Made by a program: the position numbers and the translations under genes. From an uncultured Clostridium sp. (GTDB lineage: Bacteria; Bacillota_I; Bacilli_A; RF39; UBA660), in the NCBI GenBank assembly GCA_902493795.1, contig CABUQZ010000006.1, positions 1-64,000 of the forward strand: DNA of 64,000 bases, read 5' to 3'. Of the stretch, positions 8,930 to 17,533 are shown piece by piece; the first letter of the stretch is position 1, and the number at the start of each line of letters is the position of its first letter. A model generated the notes under the pieces. That model made no database searches, was not told the origin of the DNA, and saw only the letters and a list, made by a program, of their open reading frames with translations.

Positions 8930-9126
8930 TTCTTCTTTCCTTTCAATAAACATAGAACAATAATTAAATAGCCAATAAAGAAAATAATACATTCAAACTT
9001 ACAAAATATATATTTAACATAATCTAAGAAACTATACCCCATTACTAATAAGTTTAAATAAATAATTATGAAGGATAATCCAATTACAGATAAAATAAAT
9101 CCTAAAACGAGTAATATATATTTCAT
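8926..9126 (-). CDS. Small two-helix membrane protein
   Basis: Sixty-six residues with two hydrophobic helices (about 3-28 and 44-60) and a basic C-terminal KGKKK. It starts one base after the stop of the histidine kinase and overlaps the UPF0736 gene by ATGA. This makes it the middle gene of a three-gene transcript. No family is recognised. Its position suggests a membrane partner of the kinase or of the UPF0736 protein, but that is only inference. Confidence 0.55.
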   Translation of the reverse strand: MKYILLVLGFILSVIGLSFIIIYLNLLVMGYSFLDYVKYIFCKFECIIFFIGYLIIVLCLLKGKKK

Positions 9127-9127
9127 A

Positions 9128-10261
9128 TTAAATTATATGAGCAAGTGGAATATTAATTCTAACATCTAATCCTTTCTTACCTTTAGAAATATATTTGATT
9201 TCCCCATTATGTAAAGAAAGTATTTTACGTGAGAAATTAACTCCTAACCCATTACCATTTGCTTTAGAAGTTACGTAGTTTTCTCCAAAAGAAGATAGAT
9301 TATCTATTCCTACTCCATTATCATCTATATCGATAATAACGTTATTATTAGCTATTTTATAATCTATATCTATTGCAACTTTACTTCCTTTTCTTGATTC
9401 AATACTATTTTTAATTGTATTAATAATAACCTGTTTAAGTTTTGTATAATCTCCATAGATAAATACTTCTTCTTCATCATAATAGAAATTAATTTTCATA
9501 TCATATACACTTTCTAATTCTTTATATTCTTTAAATACTTCATCGAGCAATAAATTAATATCCATACATTCTAACTTAACATTAAATCTTCCAAGTTTAA
9601 GATATTCTTCAATAATATTAATTGATTCATATACTTCTCTTTCCATAATAGTTAGATATTTCTTAAATTCTCTTTTATTATTATTTAACTTCATAATTTG
9701 AAAGTATCCAAGTACAACAGTTAATGGATTCTTAACTTCATGAACAAATTTAAGTAAACTACCATTGTACTCTTCGACAACTTTTTGATATTTATCATCA
9801 AGAAATACAGATATTACAAAAAGAAGCACTACTGAGTAAACAAAAATCATAAAGAAATAATTAATAAAATCAAAGTTATATTTAAATAATATTAATGAAT
9901 AAATATAAATACTTATAAAAACAAAAATATTAACAATATTATTTTTAAAGTGAAATAGTAATGAATAAGCTAAAAATTCTATTAAAAGAAATAATGAATT
10001 TTGAAGATTAAAAACTAATATAAATAATGATGTAAAAACAAAATTAACTTTAGAATTCTTAAATAGACAAATAATTAAATAAATATTTGATAAGACTAGC
10101 ATATAATTATTAACTTGAAATAACAATGTAAACAAAGATGAATAAACAGCTATCCAAAAGATATATTCCTTGTTACTAAAAGTTCCTTCTAAAGACTTAT
10201 ATACTAATAAAGGAAATAATACTAAAATAACTACTTTAACTACATCAATAAAAAAAATCAT
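9128..10261 (-). CDS. Membrane sensor histidine kinase, KinB-like
   Basis: Five to six hydrophobic helices fill residues 5-155. A cytoplasmic kinase follows: H-box FVHEVKNPLTVVLGYFQIMK (His near residue 174), N-box VIINTIKNSIES, G1 DNGVGID and a GLGVNFS G2-type motif. There is no periplasmic sensor domain, PAS domain or HAMP domain, and no response regulator is next to it. This layout matches orphan sporulation kinases of the KinB type, which feed the Spo0F-Spo0B-Spo0A relay. The spore coat genes nearby are consistent, but the link to sporulation is inference. The start is the ATG at 10261, preceded by AGAAGGT. An upstream TTG (10279) lacks spacing for a ribosome site. Confidence 0.8.
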   Translation of the reverse strand: MIFFIDVVKVVILVLFPLLVYKSLEGTFSNKEYIFWIAVYSSLFTLLFQVNNYMLVLSNIYLIICLFKNSKVNFVFTSLFILVFNLQNSLFLLIEFLAYSLLFHFKNNIVNIFVFISIYIYSLILFKYNFDFINYFFMIFVYSVVLLFVISVFLDDKYQKVVEEYNGSLLKFVHEVKNPLTVVLGYFQIMKLNNNKREFKKYLTIMEREVYESINIIEEYLKLGRFNVKLECMDINLLLDEVFKEYKELESVYDMKINFYYDEEEVFIYGDYTKLKQVIINTIKNSIESRKGSKVAIDIDYKIANNNVIIDIDDNGVGIDNLSSFGENYVTSKANGNGLGVNFSRKILSLHNGEIKYISKGKKGLDVRINIPLAHII

Positions 10262-10335
10262 ACTTTTACCTTCTTTCAAGATAATTGTATGATTTTATTT
10301 TGTCGAATTTTGTCGAAAAATGTTTTTTATTGTAA

Positions 10336-10659
10336 TTATTTATTCTGTTTACCTTGTAAACTGTTGATATATTTCTTTAATTGTTTAGATTCAGGTCCTA
10401 ATATAATCTTTAATTCGTTATCTATTTCTACTATTCCTTTAGCACCTAATTTAGTAATAGCTTCCTTATTTGCTTTACTAACATCTTTCAAGGTTACTTT
10501 AAATCTAGACAAATTACTTTCTGTTTCGATTATATTATCTTTTCCCCCTAAATATTCAACTAATTTATTTAACTCTAAGTGTACATCTTTTTTACCTAGC
10601 TTTAATACTGCTAATAAAATAATTAATATTACAATTCCAATTATTATATATTCCCACAT
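10336..10659 (-). CDS. Membrane-tethered degenerate PTS EIIB (glucose-type) domain
   Basis: An N-terminal membrane helix (MWEYIIIGIVILIILLAVL) is followed by one EIIB domain of the glucose/sucrose type: LVEYLGGKDNI, SRFKVTLKD, LGAKGIVEIDNELKIILGP. In active EIIB proteins the DACITRLR segment contains the phosphorylated Cys. Here the equivalent reads ESNLSRFK, so the acceptor Cys is gone. There are no EIIC or EIIA domains. The protein therefore cannot relay phosphate in the normal way and may be a regulatory or structural relic. GGTGAT precedes the ATG at 10659. An ATG at 10677 is an alternative start. Confidence 0.7.
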   Translation of the reverse strand: MWEYIIIGIVILIILLAVLKLGKKDVHLELNKLVEYLGGKDNIIETESNLSRFKVTLKDVSKANKEAITKLGAKGIVEIDNELKIILGPESKQLKKYINSLQGKQNK

Positions 10660-10829
10660 TTTTATCACCAATACCATTATACCTAATTATTTGTTAAAAT
10701 ACAACCTTTCTTATTTTCTACCCTTCTTTTACATATGATATTTTAAGAAAAATAATAAATTAGGTATTAGTAATCACTATTTTTTTACTATTTGAATATT
10801 CTATATTAGAAAATAAAGGAGTGATTTAA

Positions 10830-11198
10830 GTGGAAAATGAGAGAAACTACATATTAGATATTATGACATTAATTAATAAACTTCAGAATAATTATGCAGA
10901 TAGTGCCAATAATTCATGTACTAAACCATTTTTAGGCCCTAGTAATACTACTTCAAACACAAGACCAATAAGACTATTTTTGTGTAACAATGATGACTTA
11001 ACAATATCATATCCATCAGGAGCTACAACTGCTACTTCAAATATATTCCGTGTAGAAGATATAAATGGTTCTTGTGTTACTGTTAGACTTTTAGCAGGTA
11101 CTGAAGGTGCTTTAACTTCAACAAACGAATTTGCAACGATAAACACAGATTGTATTGCTGCTATAAAATGTTTAGCTGATATTAATTTATTAATTTAG
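10830..11198 (+). CDS. CotY/CotZ-family spore coat protein
   Basis: A 122-residue protein with the C-terminal pattern of the Bacillus CotY/CotZ outer-coat family: RLFLCNNDDL, then STxFRVE-like SNIFRVEDINGSCVTVRLLAG, then a final DCIAAIKCL segment. In Bacillus these Cys-rich proteins assemble into the crust/outer coat made in the mother cell. The Cys content here is lower, and the N-terminus is a short helix. Translation starts at GTG 10830 behind AAAGGAGTGA. A second family member follows 13 bases later, so the two form an operon. No clear SigE or SigK promoter could be called by eye. Confidence 0.75.
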   Translation: MENERNYILDIMTLINKLQNNYADSANNSCTKPFLGPSNTTSNTRPIRLFLCNNDDLTISYPSGATTATSNIFRVEDINGSCVTVRLLAGTEGALTSTNEFATINTDCIAAIKCLADINLLI

Positions 11199-11211
11199 AA
11201 AGGAGGATAAT

Positions 11212-11589
11212 ATGTGTAATAGTGATGGAAACTGCATTGCAGAAACTCTTGAAAAAGTATTACTAATTCAACAACAAAGTAGCAGTGCCAATAATTTAGG
11301 ATGTGATAGACCATTTCAAGCAACTAACACACCGTTTAACACAAGACCAATAAATTTATATAGTTGTTGCAATAATGCATTATGGACTATGCCATATAAC
11401 TTCAATGGAACAGCTGCAACATCAACAGTATTTAGAATAGAAAGTATAAACGATAACTTTGCAACATTTAGAATATTAGTACCAGGAGACAATAACACCT
11501 ACACTGCAACAGACAATTTCTTTACAATAAACCTAAAAAATATCGTCGCAGTAAAATGCTTGAATGATGTATTTATATCTAACATATAA
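11212..11589 (+). CDS. CotY/CotZ-family spore coat protein (second copy)
   Basis: Paralogue of the preceding gene (125 residues) with the same order of features: short N-terminal helix, RPFQATNTPFNTRPINLY, CCNNALW, STVFRIESINDNFATFRIL, and FFTINLKNIVAVKCL. GGAGGATAAT precedes the ATG. It is expected in the spore coat like its neighbour. Pairwise divergence is large apart from the core motifs, so the duplication is old. Confidence 0.75.
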   Translation: MCNSDGNCIAETLEKVLLIQQQSSSANNLGCDRPFQATNTPFNTRPINLYSCCNNALWTMPYNFNGTAATSTVFRIESINDNFATFRILVPGDNNTYTATDNFFTINLKNIVAVKCLNDVFISNI

Positions 11590-11591
11590 AA

Positions 11592-11614
11592 AAAATTGCT
11601 TAACAAGCAATTTT
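11592..11614. terminator. Bidirectional terminator between the coat operon and the GerQ-like gene
   Basis: AAAATTGCTT-AAC-AAGCAATTTT is a perfect 10-bp hairpin with a T-rich exit on both strands. It lies right after the stop of the second coat gene and overlaps the 3' end of the convergent gene. Confidence 0.8.
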
Positions 11615-11909
11615 AATTTACAGAAATAATTGAATCTACATTAATAAACTCACCAGTATCAAGAAGAATAACATCCTCTCTTTTAGAAATAAGTATTCCA
11701 GAAACTACTCTTCCATCTTTTAAAGTAAGAGAAATACTTCTATTAAAGTAATTAATTAAAGAATCTTTATCAAATGAAGGAGTATATTCTTCTTTTTTTG
11801 TTTCCTTAGGAGGAATTAATTCATCATTATATGAATTAAAAGTATTAAAACTATTCCTATTATTTGAAACAATTCTATCACTGTGAAATATATGAGGTAA
11901 TCTAGCCAA
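11613..11909 (-). CDS. Small GerQ-like (Sm-fold-like) protein, probably spore-associated
   Basis: Ninety-eight residues: a low-complexity Asn/Ser-rich N-terminal half and a compact beta-rich C-terminal half (SLINYFNRSISLTLKDGRV, then VSGILISKREDVILLDT, then INVDSIISV). That half resembles the C-terminal domain of spore coat protein GerQ (YFNxxI, then F-x-G-x-I-x-x-x-x-x-D-x-I-x-L-x-D). GerQ is a coat protein cross-linked by transglutaminase and required for a cortex-lytic enzyme in Bacillus. Location next to two CotY/CotZ genes supports this. The match is weak, and a generic Sm-like fold is the alternative. Confidence 0.45.
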   Translation of the reverse strand: MARLPHIFHSDRIVSNNRNSFNTFNSYNDELIPPKETKKEEYTPSFDKDSLINYFNRSISLTLKDGRVVSGILISKREDVILLDTGEFINVDSIISVN

Positions 11910-11986
11910 AAAATCACTTCCTATACTATCTTATGTAAAATAAAAATAATATTTACTAAATTTCACATAATAATAGTGGTGATTAT

Positions 11987-13084
11987 ATGAAATCTTTATT
12001 TAAAAATAAGGAAATATATTTATATTTATTTATTTTCTTTATTATAAGTATTTTAAGTATTTATAAAGCATCTGATTATCTATCAAGGTCATTAGGTCTT
12101 CTTTACATAAAACAAATATATTGGTATTTAATAGGTTTTGCTTTAATTTTTATTGTAAAACGAATAAATATTATTAAATTATATAATTTATCTTTTTTAA
12201 TATATCTTATCTGTATTCTTCTTTTATCAGGACTTTTTTTATTTGGTGTGGAAGTAAACAATACAAAAGCTTGGTACAAAGTCTTTAATATAAGTATCCA
12301 ACCTAGTGAATTCATGAAAATAAGTTTAATTTTAATTAATTCATACGTTTTAAATAAGTTTTATAAAAATAAAGATAAAATAAAAACTAAAAAGGAATTT
12401 AGACTTATACTTTTATTATTTATTATTCTAATTATCCCCAGTATACTAACTTTTTTAGAGCCAGATACAGGAGCTATAATTAGTTATATTTTAATTACTA
12501 TTGGAATGCTTTATATAGCAGGATTAAATAAAAAATGGTTTTATTTATTATTTTTAATTGTCTTAGGGTTTATATCTTTTTTCTTTATAACATATTATAG
12601 TAATCAAAGTGCTTTAACAAGTCTTATTGGAGAAAGATCAATGTACAGAATAGAAAGAATTATTAACTGGCAAAACAAAGATGGAATGCAACTTAATAAT
12701 TCTTTAATATCAATAGGAATGGGTGGTTTATTTGGAAATAAAAAAGTTCCTATCTACTATCCAGAAGCAGGAACTGATTTTATATTCACATCTTTTTCTT
12801 CTTCTTATGGACTAATTGGAAGTTTATTATTAATAATAACAATTATGCTCTTTAATTTTCATATAATTAAAGTTATTAAGAAAACAAAAAGAAAACAAGA
12901 TAAATATACTCTTTTTGGTATTTTAGTATTATTCTCATATCAACAGATTCAAAATATTGCAATGAGTATAGGTCTTCTTCCAATAACAGGAATAACACTT
13001 CCTTTAATAAGTTATGGAGGATCTAGTCTACTTACCTATTTAATCCTTATTGGAATTGTTTTAAACATAGAAAAAAAGGCTTAA
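11987..13084 (+). CDS. FtsW/RodA/SpoVE-family peptidoglycan polymerase
   Basis: A 365-residue polytopic membrane protein with about ten helices. Family landmarks: QPSEFMKISLI (residues about 104-114), the LEPDTGA motif with the conserved Asp (about 157-163), the extracellular segment LNNSLISIGMGGLFG, and the C-terminal GITLPLISYGGSSLL. These are SEDS proteins that polymerise glycan strands with a partner class B penicillin-binding protein, not encoded here. The QLNNSLI-SIGMGGLFG loop looks more RodA-like. The adjacent spore coat genes make a SpoVE-like cortex role possible. GGTGATTAT provides the ribosome site. Confidence 0.88.
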   Translation: MKSLFKNKEIYLYLFIFFIISILSIYKASDYLSRSLGLLYIKQIYWYLIGFALIFIVKRINIIKLYNLSFLIYLICILLLSGLFLFGVEVNNTKAWYKVFNISIQPSEFMKISLILINSYVLNKFYKNKDKIKTKKEFRLILLLFIILIIPSILTFLEPDTGAIISYILITIGMLYIAGLNKKWFYLLFLIVLGFISFFFITYYSNQSALTSLIGERSMYRIERIINWQNKDGMQLNNSLISIGMGGLFGNKKVPIYYPEAGTDFIFTSFSSSYGLIGSLLLIITIMLFNFHIIKVIKKTKRKQDKYTLFGILVLFSYQQIQNIAMSIGLLPITGITLPLISYGGSSLLTYLILIGIVLNIEKKA

Positions 13085-13092
13085 AGCCTTTT
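13073..13092. terminator. Bidirectional terminator (SEDS gene / coiled-coil gene)
   Basis: AAAAGGC-TTAAA-GCCTTTT hairpin flanked by A and T runs. It spans the stop codon of the + strand SEDS gene and the 3' end of the convergent gene. Confidence 0.7.
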
Positions 13093-15097
13093 ATAAATAC
13101 AATTTAATTTTTTCTATTAAATCTTTCTTACAATCCATAAATTTAATAGCGTTATTCATATTATCAATAACTAAATAATCTGCTTTATCTGGTGGAATAT
13201 TATCTATTTTACTAGCTACAACAACAGCTCCAGTTTTAAAAATATCACAAATTTCTTCTAAAACATTATCACTTAATTGATAACTCTCAAAGAAAGCATC
13301 CATTAAAATATCTTCGCTATCATCTTTTGCAGAATAAAGAGTAACTCTATATGTATCATCATCTACTGGATTAAAGTATATTACTGTATGTCTTCCATCT
13401 TTTTCAAATTCATGACTTGAAACATATGCATTTCTAATCATAGCAAGAAGTTCAATAACAGGTTTAGATTCCATCATTTCTTCTTTTTCTATTGGAACTA
13501 CTACATCTTCATTTTGAACAATATTTGTATGTGTAGTTAAATATGTTACTATCTTTTCTTCAAGTATTATTAATTCTTGCATAACAGTTGGATGATTAAC
13601 AGCAAAATCTAAATCTTTAACACAAGAAATAGCATTTAATAAGTTATTAATCTTATCTATATCTTGTGATGGAACAGGCATACTGCTAACAAATTCTCTT
13701 AATGCTTCTTCTTCACGAAGTCTTTCATCTCTTTCAAATAAGTATCTAGCATTATCTTGAGCTAGCTTTTTAAGTTCTTCATTTTCTTTTTCTAACTCAA
13801 TAATCTTTCTTGCTTGTTCTTCAGCATCTTGTAAAATCTTTTTATATTCTTTTTCTTTAGTTATAATAATCTTAGCAAATTCTTCAGCATCTTTCTTAAG
13901 TTTATTTCTTTCTTCAATTGTTTCAAGAAGTAATCTTGCTTGATCTTCTGCTCCCATTCTTATAGCTTCTTCATCAATTTCAAGTCTTATAGGCTCTTCT
14001 ACTTCTAAAGGAGTAATAGGATTATTTATTATATTAGCAAATGCTATTTTTTCATCTCTTATTTTCTTCAAATTATTAATTATAGATCTTCCTTTATTTG
14101 TATGAGGCAATTTATTTTTTAATTCAACATGCTTTTTATTTTTTAAATCATAGGCATCAATAAAATCAATACAAAGAGCTTGTCTTTGAGAATCTAAAAT
14201 AGATTCATAATATTTAGCCTTACTATTCCAATAAGTTAGATAACTTCCATTAAAGAAATTAACTTGTTTATTACAAGCTTCAAAAGCCTCAAGTACTACC
14301 GCATCATTATAATGTAAGAACAAATCATTATTTTTTTCATATTCAGCTAAAATTAAAGCCTTTGTATAAATATTTTCTTCTTCTATATTATTATTCTTAA
14401 ATAATGAACATATTTCTAGAACTTTTTGATTATCTTTATAATTATCTTCTATTTCTTCCCAAACATTTTTAAATTCTAAATTCTCAAAAGTATAAGCATA
14501 TCTTGCTATATTAAGTATCAATAGTTCATCACTATCGTTAAGTTCTTCATTTTCTTTTACATATTGTTTTATAGAACTACTATCATTTTCTCCAAAGAAT
14601 TTTATTTTATAATTAGCATAATCAAATGCTATATTATACTTCATATAATCATCATATTGTTGATGAGTGTCCTTATTAAAAATAATCTTTGAATCTAGTG
14701 AAAGATTAACATTACTTATTTCCTTCAAAGAAAGAGAAAGAAGTTCTAATAAATCCATATTATCTAAAGAACAATTTCTAAGTATTAAAGAATCTTTCAA
14801 ATCTTTTCTTTGTACGATTAATGTTCCATATGAGTCGTTACCCATAACTTTTCTAACATTTACAGAAACATTTTTAGATAAAAATCTTTGAAATATTTTA
14901 GGAAGTACAAATTTTTGAAATTCTTCATCATTTATAAAATCATAAGAGTATTTTTTTTCTTCATTATTAAATAATACTACTAGAGAAACATAAACTTTAT
15001 TATCATTAAAAAAATTGACATTAAAAGTTACCTTTCCACCACATATCAAACTAGCATGAAGTAAATCATACTTATTAAGTAATTCTTCTACCATCAT
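13091..15097 (-). CDS. Lineage-specific coiled-coil protein with terminal beta-rich domains
   Basis: About 668 residues, no signal peptide and no membrane helix. The N-terminal ~80 residues and the C-terminal ~95 residues look like two copies of one beta-rich domain: a strand pair, then NDEEFQKFVLPKIFQRF in the first copy, and DDSEDILMDAFFESYQLSDNVLEEI in the second. Between them is a helical region. At about 395-485 a coiled coil is built from repeats of the type AEEQARKII-(E-rich)-ELKK. The gene at 23945 has the same plan, so they are probably paralogues. The start is ATG 15097 after AAGGTGG. Function unknown; a scaffold role is only a guess. Confidence 0.6.
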   Translation of the reverse strand: MMVEELLNKYDLLHASLICGGKVTFNVNFFNDNKVYVSLVVLFNNEEKKYSYDFINDEEFQKFVLPKIFQRFLSKNVSVNVRKVMGNDSYGTLIVQRKDLKDSLILRNCSLDNMDLLELLSLSLKEISNVNLSLDSKIIFNKDTHQQYDDYMKYNIAFDYANYKIKFFGENDSSSIKQYVKENEELNDSDELLILNIARYAYTFENLEFKNVWEEIEDNYKDNQKVLEICSLFKNNNIEEENIYTKALILAEYEKNNDLFLHYNDAVVLEAFEACNKQVNFFNGSYLTYWNSKAKYYESILDSQRQALCIDFIDAYDLKNKKHVELKNKLPHTNKGRSIINNLKKIRDEKIAFANIINNPITPLEVEEPIRLEIDEEAIRMGAEDQARLLLETIEERNKLKKDAEEFAKIIITKEKEYKKILQDAEEQARKIIELEKENEELKKLAQDNARYLFERDERLREEEALREFVSSMPVPSQDIDKINNLLNAISCVKDLDFAVNHPTVMQELIILEEKIVTYLTTHTNIVQNEDVVVPIEKEEMMESKPVIELLAMIRNAYVSSHEFEKDGRHTVIYFNPVDDDTYRVTLYSAKDDSEDILMDAFFESYQLSDNVLEEICDIFKTGAVVVASKIDNIPPDKADYLVIDNMNNAIKFMDCKKDLIEKIKLYL

Positions 15098-15162
15098 GGA
15101 CACCACCTTATTATTCTATCATAAACATTGTAACACAATTTTTTAAAAATATATACCTTTTA

Positions 15163-16170
15163 TTATTTTTTTAATACATCTTTATAAACTTGCTTAAGCT
15201 GTTTACCTACTGTTTTTAAGTCACGTTCTATTGCAACATCATATGCTTTGTCAACTAAACTTGGTAATTTACCATTAAAGAAATCTTTTATCTTCTTTTC
15301 AAATTCATCAACGTCTTTAGCTTTATAAACGTTTTTCCCATCTTCTAACCAACCTTCAAATATTGGTATATCACGAATTATTGCATTTTGTTTACAAGCA
15401 CAAGCTTCTATTATTGGAATTCCTTCTGTTTCTTCAAGTGTTGGGAATAAGTAAAGGTCTGCTCCACTCATAGCAGCTTTTATTACGTCTTGTTCAACAT
15501 ACCCTGCCCAAGTTAAGTTTGGAAGTTTAGTGTTTACTGCATCTCTTACAGGTTTAGTAGCAGCTTTTAAAGAACTATACCCAAACCAAATAAATTTGTA
15601 CTCTGGAAGTCTTTTGGCAAGTTCAACGAAATCAATGATTCCTTTTCTTTTAATATATAAACCAATACCTATTATTACTTTGTCTTTTTTAGTATACCCA
15701 TAATCTTTTCTAAATTTCTCTCCAGCTTTAGGATCTTTCTTAAAAAACTCTATTTCTATTCCATTAGAAATAGGATATATCTTTTTATTTTCAAGTCCCT
15801 TATATCCTTGTAATAATCTTTTAGAATATGGTGTTGGAGTTACTATAACATCCCCTAAACTATAACATTTTATTAACCACCATTTAAACATTTTAGAAGT
15901 CTGTCTTCCCATAATGAATCCATCTTTATAATCTTCTTCAGTTGAATGTGCATGGTACACTACTTTCTTTCCTTTTTTCTTTGCTCTTTTAGCAAGTCTA
16001 TATGATTTAGGAAAATATGTATTTATATGCAAAATATCATAATCATCCTTAGGATTAGTAGTCCATTCAATTCCTTCATTAGTTAATGCTTTCTTCTGAT
16101 GTTCTATTGCTTTTCCTAACCCACTTTTTCTAACTTTTTTTTCCATCTCCGTATAAAGAAGAACTTTCAT
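15163..16170 (-). CDS. GT4-family glycosyltransferase, probable glycolipid (diglycosyl-diacylglycerol) synthase
   Basis: Starts MKVLLYTEMEKKVRKSGLGKAI. This is the characteristic N-terminus of the CpoA/alpha-diglycosyldiacylglycerol synthase group in lactobacilli and streptococci, which add a second sugar to monoglycosyl-diacylglycerol at the inner membrane face. Further GT4 marks: DILHINTY, HAHSTEEDYK, the nucleotide-sugar binding region GIGLYIKRKGI and the E-x7-E motif region FPTLEETEGIPIIEACA (about residue 255-270). The 335-residue length is typical. The start ATG at 16170 follows GAGGTGAAACTT. It stands alone, downstream of the IS30 insertion, which may separate it from upstream sequence. 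Confidence 0.8.
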   Translation of the reverse strand: MKVLLYTEMEKKVRKSGLGKAIEHQKKALTNEGIEWTTNPKDDYDILHINTYFPKSYRLAKRAKKKGKKVVYHAHSTEEDYKDGFIMGRQTSKMFKWWLIKCYSLGDVIVTPTPYSKRLLQGYKGLENKKIYPISNGIEIEFFKKDPKAGEKFRKDYGYTKKDKVIIGIGLYIKRKGIIDFVELAKRLPEYKFIWFGYSSLKAATKPVRDAVNTKLPNLTWAGYVEQDVIKAAMSGADLYLFPTLEETEGIPIIEACACKQNAIIRDIPIFEGWLEDGKNVYKAKDVDEFEKKIKDFFNGKLPSLVDKAYDVAIERDLKTVGKQLKQVYKDVLKK

Positions 16171-16212
16171 AAGTTTCACCTCATCATAAGTATATCATTA
16201 ATAAAGAAAAAA

Positions 16213-16245
16213 AACTAATCTATAATCGTAAAGATTAAGATTAGT
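16213..16245 (-). terminator. Hairpin with T-run in front of the glycosyltransferase gene
   Basis: ACTAATCT pairs with AGATTAGT, and an inner TAATC pairs with GATTA around GTAAA. On the minus strand the stem is followed by eight Ts. It lies between the IS30 left end and the glycosyltransferase start, and may be the old terminator of whatever was upstream before insertion. Confidence 0.5.
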
Positions 16246-16348
16246 GCTAATTTTTTTTTGAAATTCCGTTATTTAATTAAAAACGGAATTAAGTCTGATT
16301 ATAGTATAATATATGATGTTTCTATGCAGCTTTAAGGAGGTATTGAAA

Positions 16349-17500
16349 ATGGAAACATAGAAACATATAAACCTTGAACAAAGAAAAATTATTAGTTTAG
16401 GTATTGATCATAATGATAAATTGATTGAACACAGTGAAAGGCTTGGTCTCGATCCCAGAAGCATCTCAAAAGAAGTTAGAAAAAACAGAATTCCAGTTGA
16501 TTATCATTATGATGATATTAAACCAAAATGTCCAACACTTAATAGATGGCCTTTAGTTTGTACTAAATGTAAGTTTAGATATTCTACCAACTATAATTAC
16601 ATTAAATTTAAGTACGATGCTAAGCCCGCCCAAAGAAAAGCCGACACAAATCTTATTAATTCTAGACGTGGTATTGATATTGATTCCGATGAATTTAATC
16701 GATTGGATTCTATTATTAAAAAGGGAATAGATGAAAACAAATCTATCTATCAAATCAAGATTGAAAATAGTGATGAAATTGATAAGTCAATTATTACTCT
16801 TTATAGATATATTAATAAAGGATATCTTACTACAAAAAGAATGGATTTACCATATGCCGTAACTTACAAAAAAAGAAAACATAATAAAAAGTATGAGTAT
16901 TCTGAAAACAAGAAAATTGACAGAACAGGTCATACTTACATTGATTATCTTGCCTATATTCACAAACATCCAGGAATCTACGTCTGGCAACTAGATTTTC
17001 TTGGAACCATTAAGACAGATAACAATAATATTTTATCATTTATTCTACCTAATTTGCAATTTATTATATTAGATTTAATAAAAGATCCAAATCAGAATAA
17101 AGTTGTAGAATTTTTTGATGAATTAGAAGAAAGAATCAGGACAAATGCTTTTATTGAATTAATACCAGTTATTTTGACTGATAGAGATCCTAATTTTACA
17201 GCTATTGATGAAATATGTTTTTCAAAAATAACTGGAGAAGAAAGATGCAAATTATTCTTTTGTGATTCTTATGTATCTAATCAAAAACCGAATGTAGAAA
17301 ACATAAACAAACAATTAAGGAAATTTTTCTCAAAGGGAAAATCAGTAGATCATTTGTCTAAAAGAGATGTTTTAAAAAAGAATATAACATTACTTGATAC
17401 GCCAATTAAATCTTTAGATGGAAATACGCCAAAACAGGCTTTTAAAACAATATATGGTGAAGATTTGTTTTACAAAATATTTGATGTTGTCAATGATTAA
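16349..17500 (+). pseudogene. IS30-family transposase with nonsense codon 4
   Basis: The natural start is the ATG at 16349-16351, nine bases after a strong AAGGAGG, but it reads ATG GAA ACA TAG. After this stop (16358-16360) the same frame runs open for 380 codons, beginning with the IS30 HTH (NLEQRKIISLG, then LGLDPRSISKEVRKNR). A Cys-containing linker follows (CPTLNRW..VCTKC). The DDE catalytic residues are present: D in VWQLDFLGT, D in ILTDRDPNF and E in KPNVENINKQLRKFFSKG. The only later in-frame start before the core is TTG 16421, without a ribosome site and inside the HTH. Everything except codon 4 looks intact, so inactivation is recent, or the base is an assembly error. Confidence 0.8.
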
Positions 17501-17533
17501 AATGAACTCACTTACGTTCGTCATTGACAACAT
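17484..17533 (+). terminator. Perfect 13-bp hairpin at the transposase 3' end
   Basis: ATGTTGTCAATGA (17484-17496) pairs with TCATTGACAACAT (17521-17533), and an inner GAAC/GTTC pairing extends it. It spans the transposase stop codon. There is no T-run after it, so it may be an IS30 3' regulatory structure rather than a plain terminator. A second 11-bp hairpin (AACAAATAAAG / CTTTATTTGTT) follows at about 17554-17580. Confidence 0.5.

Noticed and set aside
10289..10738. A 149-codon + strand open frame opposite the EIIB-like gene
   Set aside because: The minus-strand protein shows a recognisable EIIB fold and a ribosome site. The + frame is Phe/Leu-rich shadow sequence.
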